Shown here: positions 1-6,739 of the stretch, in pieces | Layout of the letters: each line of letters starts with the position of its first letter | How positions within the stretch are numbered: the first letter of the stretch is position 1 | Assembly: GCF_008704715.1 (NCBI RefSeq) | Contig: NZ_CP023689.1 | Location: 5,704,001-5,768,000, forward strand | Length of the DNA stretch: 64,000 nt | Reading direction: 5' to 3' | From: Streptomyces chartreusis | Lineage (GTDB): Bacteria > Actinomycetota > Actinomycetes > Streptomycetales > Streptomycetaceae | The notes under the pieces: generated by a model | What the model saw: only the letters and a program-made list of their open reading frames with translations | Told to the model about the DNA's origin: nothing | Database searches by the model: none | Translations under genes and position numbers: made by a program

Positions 1-29
1 GCCCGCGCAGCCTCTGCCAGACTCGTTTC

Positions 30-290
30 ATGGGGGGTTGCGCTGGGGTGACACGGCAGGGACGAGCGTGCGGAAACCCGGCCGGATGGAACGGCTATTG
101 CCATCTGCACGGTGGCGGAGGCCGACGAAGCCGGAGCCCACGTGTCTCTACTCCTCCCCGACTTCCGCGCACGCCGGCGCGTCCGGAACCGCAGTCACAG
201 GGCAGGCGGAGAGGCTGGTTCTGGTGGCTGAGGTGGCTCTTCATGTGTTGGTTCGAGGCGCTGCGCAACGCGGTAAGTCGACGCCCATAA
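30..290 (+). CDS. Small Cys/His-containing hypothetical protein
   Basis: This is an 86-residue basic protein. The N-terminal half has a compact pattern C-x5-R-x3-C-x10-C-x3-H (residues about 4-27), which looks like a small metal-binding knuckle seen in short actinobacterial and phage proteins. The C-terminal half has a Trp-rich stretch (about residues 62-76) that may be amphipathic or membrane-associated. The frame is open to the left edge, so the real start could lie outside the window, and no ribosome site precedes the ATG at 30. I do not recognise a function. Confidence 0.4.
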   Translation: MGGCAGVTRQGRACGNPAGWNGYCHLHGGGGRRSRSPRVSTPPRLPRTPARPEPQSQGRRRGWFWWLRWLFMCWFEALRNAVSRRP

Positions 291-444
291 CGGTGCCGAC
301 TGGGCCGTCTCTGGGCCGTCCGAGGCCGCTCACCAGTGGCCAATAACGACCGACGACGACCACCAGGCGCAAGAGCCCACCGCACCTGACCAGCAAAAAC
401 CCAGCTCACCAGGATCCCCGGCAACACCCAGGGCAAGAAGACAC

Positions 445-840
445 CTAGGTGGCATCCCGCCGCGGAACCGACAGGTTGTGCCACTCGTGACCGCACCGAT
501 CAGCGCAATGCTGCGTCCGCCTGCGAGTGTCCGCGATGCTGAAGAGTGCGACGAGCAGGCGGAAGGACTTGGTGAGTTCATAGGCCGGTAGCGCCGCCAT
601 CCCAAAGCGCCACTTCGTGAGCATCACCGCCAGCGTGTGAGTGGGACGAATACCAGAAAGCGCGATGCTCTCCGGCACATCGTCCTCGCAGGCCCGGGCC
701 TGCCCGCAGACCTCCACCAGCGCGTGCAAGACCTTGCGTTGGTCATCCTCCGAGCGGCCTTCGAACCACTCGACACCCTCGGCCGTCGGCCTGAGTCCCT
801 GCGCGAGCTCGTTCAGGACCACCTCGTGTGCGTACAACAC
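445..840 (-). CDS. DUF5958-like protein
   Basis: The 131-residue product matches what I remember of the Streptomyces DUF5958 family. It has an N-terminal block LNELAQGLRP followed by GVEWFEG, a middle QAR-x6-ES segment with RPTHT, and a C-terminal KSFRLLVALFSIAD block followed by a C-x4-C-x2-E-W-H pattern that could bind a metal. The GTG start at 840 is supported by a GGGAGG ribosome site about seven bases upstream. It follows the gene at 893-1222 on the same strand by 52 bp, so the two may be co-transcribed. Function is unknown. Confidence 0.65.
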   Translation of the reverse strand: MLYAHEVVLNELAQGLRPTAEGVEWFEGRSEDDQRKVLHALVEVCGQARACEDDVPESIALSGIRPTHTLAVMLTKWRFGMAALPAYELTKSFRLLVALFSIADTRRRTQHCADRCGHEWHNLSVPRRDAT

Positions 841-892
841 CGGTTACCTCCCGACTCAGTTCAGACTGACAGTGCGCTCCGGTTCCTCTCCT

Positions 893-1222
893 TCAGTGCG
901 AAGGCGTGAAGCCGGAGGACTGGTCAAGTTGGAACACGGAGCCCGGAGCCGTCGGAGTCCAACCCTCACGCAGGGCAAGCCGAACAGCTGCGGCAACATC
1001 GGACGGCAGTACAGGCTCAGCCTCTCGGCCGAACCAGTTACTCGGATGCGGCTGGTTGGTGGTGACCACGAGCGTCATGCCCGGGGTGTCCGCATGCTCG
1101 ACCGCAAACGTGCACGGCGACCAGGCCAAGCCCTGGAAGTACGTCGGCCTGCCTCGCAGCCGCCAGCGGTAGGCCGTACCGTCGACAACGATCCGACGTG
1201 ATCCCTTGCGGACCAGTGCCAT
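893..1222 (-). CDS. Conserved hypothetical protein, streptomycete type
   Basis: This 109-residue protein begins with a basic RRIVVDGTAYRWRLR block, has a central TFAVE strand and a VVTTNQPHPSNW segment, and ends with a helix around VAAAVRLALREGW. This architecture is frequent among unannotated streptomycete proteins, often near integrated elements. The ATG at 1222 has a GGGGGAG ribosome site directly upstream. It probably heads a two-gene unit with the DUF5958-like gene. I cannot name a biochemical role. Confidence 0.6.
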   Translation of the reverse strand: MALVRKGSRRIVVDGTAYRWRLRGRPTYFQGLAWSPCTFAVEHADTPGMTLVVTTNQPHPSNWFGREAEPVLPSDVAAAVRLALREGWTPTAPGSVFQLDQSSGFTPSH

Positions 1223-1582
1223 GACTCCCCCTTCAACAGCGGCGATGCTAGCGAGCCCGGCCCATCCGTCCGTCTCGTTTTCCGTCTCGTTCAGCGCCGT
1301 TCACGACCGTTCAGGCAAGACCGAAGGCGGTAGCCGCTCCCACGCACGACTGGCCATGAATGCAGGTGAACGGCCCCGTACACGACCCTGCGATGCACCA
1401 CCACAGTTGGAAAGCGTGTTTGCGAGCTGTGGGCATGGCGCTGCCGGTTCAGCATGCTGGCCCCGGACCGTGTGAGAGCACCAATGCCGATGAGTCACGA
1501 CACCGTTGCGCTTCAACCAGCCCGTCTTGTCCCCGCCGCTGGTGCCCTACCGTGGCCGCCAGCAGAGCAAGCAGGGGGGACC
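1223..1582. other. Intergenic leader region, no gene seen
   Basis: About 360 bp separate the leftward gene starting at 1222 from the rightward membrane protein starting near 1583. The only pattern I see is a pair of direct copies of CCGTCTCGTT near 1269-1290, followed by GTTCACGACCGTTCA, close to the leftward gene and possibly part of its promoter. Short open frames here lack ribosome sites and conserved features. Confidence 0.4.
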
Positions 1583-2398
1583 GTGAGTACACCGCCGCCG
1601 CAGCGACCGCCGCGCCCGGATGAAGTGCTTGCCTTCCACAACGGGGACACGCTGGAGAACATCCCCGTAATCCGCGAAGCCGCTGGTCCTCGACCACCGC
1701 GGTTCCCGTGGAAGGCGGCAATGGCCGGGGGAGCCGTCGCAGTGGTCGTCGGCGTGTGCCTGGCTCTGGTTCTGCACCAGCAGACGGACCCGGGACACAT
1801 TTCCGACGAGAAGGCGCTCCCCAACGCGACACGCGGAGCCACAGGAGCCGGACACGGAAACCGCGGTACCTCGACATCTTCAGAGCCAACCTCGTCGTCG
1901 AGTGCTCCACCGCCCCGGTTGGCGGATGCATCGCCGTCGTGCATCCCCGTGACCTACAAGACGTCTGACGGTCCAGCTGGCTGTGAGCCGAAGGCCGATG
2001 TCTGTGTGGCTGGAGCACCCTGGCATGTAGAAGATATCGAGGGCTTGTGCGGCGGCCCCGCGCCACTCCAGGCCATCCACGTCATCTCGCAGCCGGCCAC
2101 CGGAGGGGATCCAGGAGCCACCTACTGTCTCGCGTGGACGGGCAGCAGCGATGGCGCAGGAAAGGACGCCACTCTTCTGATGAACGCGGCCGGTTATCAG
2201 TGTGGTGCGTACCTGGTCGGCTCAGACGGGCAGGCGATCCAGGTCGACGGCACTTCGGTCTTCTCGGACAGCCCTCTGTCCTGCGAGGGGGCCTACCCGG
2301 GCACCAGGATGACCTACCCGGGCGTCCTAGACTTCCCGAACGAGGACGGTGCGCAACCCCCCACGTACGTCTGCGTTGCTGAGAACGCAGGCGCATGA
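1583..2398 (+). CDS. Hypothetical single-pass membrane protein with Cys-rich outer domain
   Basis: From the GTG at 1583 (a GGGGGGA ribosome site lies just upstream) the product is 271 residues. It has a proline-rich cytoplasmic N-terminus of about 42 residues, one transmembrane helix (about 44-65), a Ser/Thr-rich linker, and an outer domain of about 160 residues with many cysteines (for example C-x17-C-x6-C and a later YQCGAY) that probably form disulfides. A longer in-frame start exists at 1454 but would add an atypical leader. I do not recognise the outer domain. It sits in the element-like region just before the tRNA scar. Confidence 0.55.
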   Translation: MSTPPPQRPPRPDEVLAFHNGDTLENIPVIREAAGPRPPRFPWKAAMAGGAVAVVVGVCLALVLHQQTDPGHISDEKALPNATRGATGAGHGNRGTSTSSEPTSSSSAPPPRLADASPSCIPVTYKTSDGPAGCEPKADVCVAGAPWHVEDIEGLCGGPAPLQAIHVISQPATGGDPGATYCLAWTGSSDGAGKDATLLMNAAGYQCGAYLVGSDGQAIQVDGTSVFSDSPLSCEGAYPGTRMTYPGVLDFPNEDGAQPPTYVCVAENAGA

Positions 2399-2538
2399 CG
2401 GGAGCGCCAATGCGCACAGCCATAGCCGCGCCGAGCCGGCTGGTTGCTGTACAGCAACCCCAGCAACCATCAGCACCCAACACCGAGCGCCAAGCCCCCC
2501 ACAGCCTGTATGACCTCCAACGTCCGATCTATGTAGAG

Positions 2539-2580
2539 CTACGGATCAGAAGGTTGCAGGTTCGAATCCTGCCGAGTGCA
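2539..2580 (+). repeat. 3' fragment of tRNA-Arg(ACG): attachment-site scar
   Basis: The 42 bases read as the 3' part of a bacterial tRNA-Arg with anticodon ACG. In order they give the anticodon loop CTACGGA, the 3' anticodon stem TCAGA, a variable loop, a T-arm with GCAGG, TTCGAAT and CCTGC, the acceptor strand CGAGTGC and the discriminator A. The 5' half of the tRNA is missing, and the match starts exactly in the anticodon loop, which is a common crossover point for tyrosine integrases. CCA is not encoded. This is the expected scar (attL or attR) of an integrated element. Confidence 0.8.
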
Positions 2581-2588
2581 CAGCACGC

Positions 2589-2622
2589 CAAAGGCCCTAT
2601 GGATTGATTCACAGGGCCTTTG
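2589..2622 (+). terminator. Intrinsic terminator of the original tRNA-Arg locus
   Basis: CAAAGGCCCT and AGGGCCTTTG form a perfect 10-bp stem around a 14-base loop, followed by GGCCTTTTT. It lies nine bases past the tRNA fragment. A tRNA terminator kept at this place supports the reading that the chromosome side of the junction starts here. Confidence 0.8.
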
Positions 2623-2871
2623 GCCTTTTTGCCTTGACGGCAGTGGTTGACGGCAGGCGTGGATCGCATGGTGATAGGGCATCCGTTCGGACCGTCGTCT
2701 TTCGTCCCATCTGTTGCCATCGCATCTCTCGTTCCGATAGAACCCGATACGCGCGGATCATCATCCGCTGGCTGCTGCGGAAGGTGACGTGCTCAGGCTG
2801 TCTTTCCGGCACGGATGCCATCGGGTGGACAGGAATCCCACACCCGCGCGGGTCGCCCGGGGAGCGTCCAT

Positions 2872-3711
2872 GTGAACCAGGGGGGTATCACAGCATTGGC
2901 AATAAATAAGGGTGAAAAGGGGTTTTTCAGCGGCATAGCCGTTTTGACTGTGGTGCTGCTCCTCCTCCTACTCAGATCTTGTGACGATGACTGTGAGGAG
3001 GTGGCGTCGACGCCGAAGGCGACGGTCACCGTCACGGCTACTCCGAGCCCGGCTGGGAGCCAGGTCGGTAAGAGCGTCGACAGTGCCTCGGAGCGAGCAC
3101 GGCAGACCGGGCTGAGCGTTGTGGTCCACGACGCCAGCGACCGGTATGAGACTCCGGGCGGGGACTGGACGGTGTGCTTCGAGGAGGCGACCTTGAGCAA
3201 GGTCGACTTCGCTGCCGTGCCAGACGGGGCGCCGTGCCCGAAAAAGGATGGTCAACGCATTCCCTGGCCCAAGATGCCAAACGTGAAGGGCACTACTTAC
3301 GCCAAGGCAGTAGAGAAGCTGGGGGATGCCGTCGGCGACGTTGCCATCGAGGCAGCCTACGAGGACGAGGCGGCCTACGACACGAACAACGAAGCTGGTG
3401 ACTACGCGAACTGGAAGGTGTGCTTCCAGAGCGTCAAAGCTGGGACTGCCCTGGAGCATGAACCAGATGTCACCCTTCACGCCGTGGAGGACGCCGAGGC
3501 GTGTCCGTCATCGACGGGGCTTTACAAGGACCCCACGAACGATCCGGAGTACGTCGATCCGGACTACGTTGACCCCGGCGACGGATGGTCTGAAGACGAG
3601 GGCAGCAGTGGGGACAGTGGTAGCAATGAGGAGGACTACTACCCGGGTGAGAAGGGTGGGTGCCCGCCTGGCGGATGCTACAACCCGTGTCCGCCCGGGG
3701 GCTGCCGATAG
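2872..3711 (+). CDS. Acidic membrane-anchored or secreted protein with PASTA-like repeats
   Basis: The 279-residue product has a hydrophobic segment near the N-terminus (about residues 19-35, with VVLLLLLL) and then an extracytoplasmic part. Two related units of about 65 residues each contain W-x-V-C-F and a later Cys (DWTVCFEE, then NWKVCFQS-x-KAGT). The second unit begins with PNVKGTTYAKAVEKL. This resembles PASTA domains, which bind peptidoglycan or beta-lactams. The tail is Asp/Glu/Tyr-rich and ends in Cys-Pro-Gly repeats (CPPGGC twice). The GTG at 2872 has a GGAG eight bases upstream; a TTG at 2896 is also possible. Function not known. Confidence 0.6.
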   Translation: MNQGGITALAINKGEKGFFSGIAVLTVVLLLLLLRSCDDDCEEVASTPKATVTVTATPSPAGSQVGKSVDSASERARQTGLSVVVHDASDRYETPGGDWTVCFEEATLSKVDFAAVPDGAPCPKKDGQRIPWPKMPNVKGTTYAKAVEKLGDAVGDVAIEAAYEDEAAYDTNNEAGDYANWKVCFQSVKAGTALEHEPDVTLHAVEDAEACPSSTGLYKDPTNDPEYVDPDYVDPGDGWSEDEGSSGDSGSNEEDYYPGEKGGCPPGGCYNPCPPGGCR

Positions 3712-3719
3712 GGCGCGAG

Positions 3720-3750
3720 GGCCCGCACCAGTGTTGCCTTGGCGCGGGCC
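3720..3750 (+). terminator. Hairpin after the PASTA-like gene
   Basis: GGCCCGC and GCGGGCC form a 7-bp stem nine bases after the stop codon. There is no strong T-run, so termination efficiency is uncertain. Confidence 0.4.
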
Positions 3751-3763
3751 TCATGCGGGCGCC

Positions 3764-3937
3764 GGCGCCTTGATCGTGGAGGAGCGACGCGCACGTGTGG
3801 TGCAGGTCGTGAAGGCGGAGGTTGCGGACGTCGGCGCGGACGCTTAGTGCCTCGAACGACCGGTTCAGGTTGCCCGGTTCGATGGGGGTCCCGTTCTCGG
3901 TGAGGCCTGCCCGGTGCAAGATCTGTTCCGCTGACAT
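3764..3937 (-). pseudogene. Integrase C-terminal fragment (broken)
   Basis: Read leftwards from 3937, about 58 residues look like the catalytic part of a streptomycete tyrosine integrase, with NGTPIEPGNLNRSFEAL, RADVRNLRLHDL and HTCASLLHDQGA. The usual catalytic LHDLRHT is LHDLHHT here, so the arginine has become histidine (one base change). The N-terminal domains and the final His/Tyr region are missing, and the frame runs into unrelated sequence. It is a decayed remnant of an integrase different from the intact one at 4133-5785. Confidence 0.7.
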
Positions 3938-4132
3938 CCAAAGTTGACATCAACGAGCGCGGACGGCGTCGATACGCGGCAACCACGTCTGGCACCGCTG
4001 CCCGAGGCGAGCCCGGACCAGGACGAGGGGAGATCGAACTCCTAAAGCGGTGATCCGTCGCCAGCTCGCCGTACGCCAATGCAGGCCACCATTGAGTCGT
4101 TGTCCTCGATGAGGAAGAGCATTGCGCGGCCA

Positions 4133-5785
4133 TTACTCGGCATCGGAGTTCTTCTCCTGGCGTGGGAGGACGATGGCACGGCGGCCGCGGCTGACCTCGA
4201 TCAGGCCGTCGTTCTTGAGCTGGGTGAAGGCGCGGTGAGCGGTGCTGACCGAGACGCCATGGGCCTGGGCGATGTCGCCTACGGTGGGGACGTCCTCGCC
4301 AGGCAGCATCGTGCCGTCCTTGATGGCGTCCGCGACGTCCTTCGCGATCACTTCCCAGGGAGCGAGCTCGTGTGGCGGGGCCGCTTCCACCTTGATGGTC
4401 CGGCCGATGGGGCCCACGGCTGTGTCCGGCCGAGCTTGGACGGCCGCCTCGCACTGGCCGCAGAGCGCCTCTGCTCCACCTTCAGTGACCACGAGCATCG
4501 CCCAGAGCGACTCGTTGCCGCACTGGCAGACCAGGCGCAGACCGTTGATGACGGTAGTGACCGGCTGCTCGGCGAGCAGACCCTCCGGCACGGGCAGCTG
4601 CTTGGCGAAGGCCGTCACGGCTTGGCGGTCTGAGGTAGCCAGGAAGGCGGCGTAGTACTTGAGCGTGGTCGCGCCATTGCTTCTGTGGCCGACGCGGCCG
4701 GCGACGGTACGGACGTCGGCGCCGTTGCCAAGGAGCTCAGTGACGTTGTAGGTGCGCAGATCCTTGAGCCGGTGCGTGTGGATCTTCAGCTTCTCGGCCA
4801 GACGCCGGTAACGCTGGCTGACGCTCGGCGGCTTGAGCGGGAGACTTGAGTCCGCCTCCGAGGTGAACACGAAGGCGTCCCGGGCGAGTTCGCCGCCGAG
4901 GGCCTTGCAGCGCTCCTTGGCACGCTCGCGGTGGGCCAGCAGGACGTTGCGTGTGATCACGTCGATGGCCTGCCGCCGGCGCTGATGGGTTTTGGTGTCC
5001 TTGATGCGCCGACCGTTGTTGGAGTGCTTCACGAACAGCTCCAGCCGGTCGAAGTTGATGTCCGACCAGCGCAGCGCGCACATCTCTCCGCGGCGTGAGC
5101 CGGTCACCATCGTCATGAACAGGAACGTCCCCCAGTCGAGATCCCGCTGCCAGGCCGTGTTCAGGACCAGCGCGGCTTCTTCTGGAGTGGGAGGGTCGGG
5201 GTTCGGCTTGGGCTGCGACGGAGGCTCGGCCAGGGCAGCGACGTTCGTCGTCACGTAGCCCCAGCGCAGGCCGCGGTTGAGTGCCGGCCGCAGGATGAAG
5301 TGAATCTTGCGGATGCTGTTCGCGGCGAGCGGCTCACAGACGTGCTTCCGCTTGGTCATCGGCTCCGTCTTGCCGTTGCGCCGGCCTTCGCACTGTTCCT
5401 GGCACTGGCGGAGACGGGAGTAGAAGAGCTCCAGCATCTCGGCGGTGAGCTTGCCGGCCTTCAGCGTGCCGAAGGTCGGCTTGAGGTAGTTGCGGATGAT
5501 GCCTTCGGCACGCTCGTACGACGTCTCGTCGAGCTCGGCGACGCCGAGCCAGCGATCGAGGAGGAAAGCCACCGTCACCTCGCGCTTGGGGTGGCGTTGC
5601 TCGTCGACCTGGTGGAGGAGCTTGGTGCGTGCCTTCTCGGCTTCGGGGAGCGATGACGCCTGCTCGTAGACGTAGATCTTCTTCTTGGTGAGGGGGTCGC
5701 GCCCCACGTAGACGCTGGCTTGGTAGCCGGACCCGTTGCGCCGGATGCGGCCCCTCTGAACGGGCTTGGGCTTGGTGTTCGCCAT
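4133..5785 (-). CDS. int: Tyrosine-type integrase fused to a GntR-like winged helix
   Basis: The 550-residue protein has an N-terminal arm (RNGSGYQASVYVG), a SAM-like core-binding domain (about 60-170) and a tyrosine recombinase domain. The first catalytic Arg is in TGSRRGEMCALRW, the second lies in HRLKDLRTYNV (the usual HxLR histidine is Lys here), and GHRSNGATTLKYYAAFL supplies the His and the nucleophile Tyr. The extra C-terminus has a C-x-C and C-x2-C pair (near 410-440) and then a GntR-type winged helix (about 475-540: PTVGDIAQAHGVSVSTAHRAFTQL). The ATG at 5785 starts the conserved arm; an upstream start at 5869 would overlap the tRNA end. It should catalyse integration and excision. 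Confidence 0.85.
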   Translation of the reverse strand: MANTKPKPVQRGRIRRNGSGYQASVYVGRDPLTKKKIYVYEQASSLPEAEKARTKLLHQVDEQRHPKREVTVAFLLDRWLGVAELDETSYERAEGIIRNYLKPTFGTLKAGKLTAEMLELFYSRLRQCQEQCEGRRNGKTEPMTKRKHVCEPLAANSIRKIHFILRPALNRGLRWGYVTTNVAALAEPPSQPKPNPDPPTPEEAALVLNTAWQRDLDWGTFLFMTMVTGSRRGEMCALRWSDINFDRLELFVKHSNNGRRIKDTKTHQRRRQAIDVITRNVLLAHRERAKERCKALGGELARDAFVFTSEADSSLPLKPPSVSQRYRRLAEKLKIHTHRLKDLRTYNVTELLGNGADVRTVAGRVGHRSNGATTLKYYAAFLATSDRQAVTAFAKQLPVPEGLLAEQPVTTVINGLRLVCQCGNESLWAMLVVTEGGAEALCGQCEAAVQARPDTAVGPIGRTIKVEAAPPHELAPWEVIAKDVADAIKDGTMLPGEDVPTVGDIAQAHGVSVSTAHRAFTQLKNDGLIEVSRGRRAIVLPRQEKNSDAE

Positions 5786-5871
5786 GCTGTGGAACCTACT
5801 GACGGCTAATGCCACGGCTACGACGAACAGCGCGCCCACCCTGGAAGGGTAAACGCGCTGGTCAGGCATGG

Positions 5872-5944
5872 TGCCCCCGGCAGGATTCGAACCTGCGACA
5901 CCCGCTTTAGGAGAGCGGTGCTCTATCCCCTGAGCTACGAAGGC
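5872..5944 (-). tRNA. tRNA-Arg (anticodon CCT)
   Basis: On the minus strand the sequence folds as a complete tRNA. The acceptor is GCCTTCG pairing with CGGGGGC, the D-arm contains AGCTCAGGGG, the anticodon stem CCGCT/AGCGG holds the loop CTCCTAA, and the T-arm contains GCAGG, TTCGAAT and CCTGC. The discriminator is A at 5872, and the next three bases are CCA, so CCA is encoded. The integrase gene starts 84 bp beyond its 3' end. Confidence 0.93.
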
Positions 5945-6050
5945 GGAAGGTGCCCTGACAGCGTAGCGGATTCGTTCATCGGGGTTCGCCCTGGTTGTCG
6001 GTGAGGGAGGAGGGGTTGGTGATCTTCGGTCGGCGGTGGGCCTGGTCTCC

Positions 6051-6081
6051 TTGACCTCAAGTTTGCTTGAGATTTTACGTT
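6051..6081 (+). promoter_or_regulatory. SoxR-type box inside a promoter with a 19-bp spacer
   Basis: A -35 element TTGACC (6051-6056) and a -10 element TACGTT (6076-6081) are 19 bp apart, the long spacing of MerR-family activated promoters. The spacer holds CTCAAG-tttg-CTTGAG (6056-6071), nearly the CCTCAAG...CTTGAGG core recognised by SoxR. The FMN reductase starts 70 bp downstream. Direct inspection shows the motif; control by SoxR is inferred. Confidence 0.75.
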
Positions 6082-6151
6082 GATTCCGCGGGGTCGGACC
6101 ACAGGCCCCCCGTGATCACTCCTTGCCGTCCTCCGGAATCGAGGTACACCC

Positions 6152-6739
6152 ATGTCCGTGTCCCCGCTCAAGATCGGCGTTCTCGTCGGCAGTGTTCGGC
6201 CCGGGCGGTTCGCTGATCGGGTTTCCCGGTGGTTCATGTCCGAGATCGGGCGGCGGGAGGATATGGAGACCCATGTCATCGACCTGTCCGAGCCCGACCT
6301 CGCCTCCGAGCTCAAGCTCACCCTCGAGCGGTCCGACGGGTCCGGTGACGCTCCGACCCTCGCCGAGCGCATCGGCGGACTCGACGGGTTCGTCGTCGTC
6401 ACACCCGAGTACAACCACGGGTACCCGGCGTCGCTGAAGCTCGCCATCGACTACGTCTACCGGGAGTGGCGGGCCAAGCCCGTCGGCTTCGTCTCCTACG
6501 GCGGTATGGCCGGCGGCCAGCGCGCCGTCGAGCAGCTGCGTCAGGTCTTCGCCGAGCTGCACGCCGTCACCCTGCGCGACACCGTCAGCTTCCACATGGC
6601 CTGGGAGCAGTTCGACGACGACGGACATCCCCATGATCAGGACGGCACCGCCAAGGCCGCCTCCGTGCTGCTGGACCAGCTCGCCTGGTGGGGGCTAACC
6701 CTGCGCGAGGGCCGCGCCGCCAGGCCGTACGACGGCTGA
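6152..6739 (+). CDS. NAD(P)H-dependent FMN reductase
   Basis: The 195-residue protein is a flavodoxin-fold reductase. It has an N-terminal GVLVGSVRPGRFADRV phosphate-binding region for FMN, the family hallmark TPEYNHGYPASLKLAIDY (about 90-107) and SYGGMAGGQRAVEQLR (about 115-130). Such enzymes pass electrons from NAD(P)H to flavin or quinones. The ATG at 6152 has GAGG about eight bases upstream. The SoxR-like promoter upstream suggests induction by redox-active compounds, which fits known Streptomyces SoxR targets that include an FMN reductase. The convergent IclR gene overlaps its 3' end by 155 bp. Confidence 0.92.
   Translation: MSVSPLKIGVLVGSVRPGRFADRVSRWFMSEIGRREDMETHVIDLSEPDLASELKLTLERSDGSGDAPTLAERIGGLDGFVVVTPEYNHGYPASLKLAIDYVYREWRAKPVGFVSYGGMAGGQRAVEQLRQVFAELHAVTLRDTVSFHMAWEQFDDDGHPHDQDGTAKAASVLLDQLAWWGLTLREGRAARPYDG

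Larger units (their letters stand above)
1..2580. mobile_element. Right-hand part of a probable integrative element ending in a tRNA-Arg scar
   Basis: The region ends on the right at a 3' fragment of tRNA-Arg(ACG) at 2539-2580 that still has the tRNA terminator behind it. Site-specific elements that integrate into tRNA 3' ends leave an intact tRNA at one end and such a fragment at the other. Because the fragment reads rightwards, the intact tRNA and most of the element should lie to the left of this window. The genes inside are small, mostly of unknown function, and less biased in codon use than the core genes after 6 kb. No integrase or transfer gene of this element is visible here, so the assignment rests on the scar and context. 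Confidence 0.5.
2399..2871. other. Gene-free junction containing tRNA scar and terminator
   Basis: This 473-bp stretch holds the tRNA-Arg fragment (2539-2580) and its terminator (2589-2622), both listed separately. The remainder, 2623-2871, is comparatively AT-rich and includes the likely promoter of the next gene. I see no convincing coding sequence. Confidence 0.5.
3764..5872. mobile_element. Remnant of an integrative element beside tRNA-Arg(CCT)
   Basis: The segment contains a dead integrase fragment and an intact integrase whose 5' end faces the 3' end of tRNA-Arg(CCT), about 84 bp away. No excisionase, replication or transfer genes are present. I did not find a second copy of the tRNA-Arg(CCT) 3' end in the same orientation inside the window, so the outer boundary is unknown. 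It is best seen as a degraded or very small element at an integration hot spot. Confidence 0.45.

Noticed and set aside
2539..5944. Reading the tRNA-Arg scar and the tRNA-Arg(CCT) as attL and attR of one element
   Set aside because: They are in inverted orientation and come from different isoacceptors (ACG and CCT). Their 19-bp identity is the T-arm shared by arginine tRNAs.
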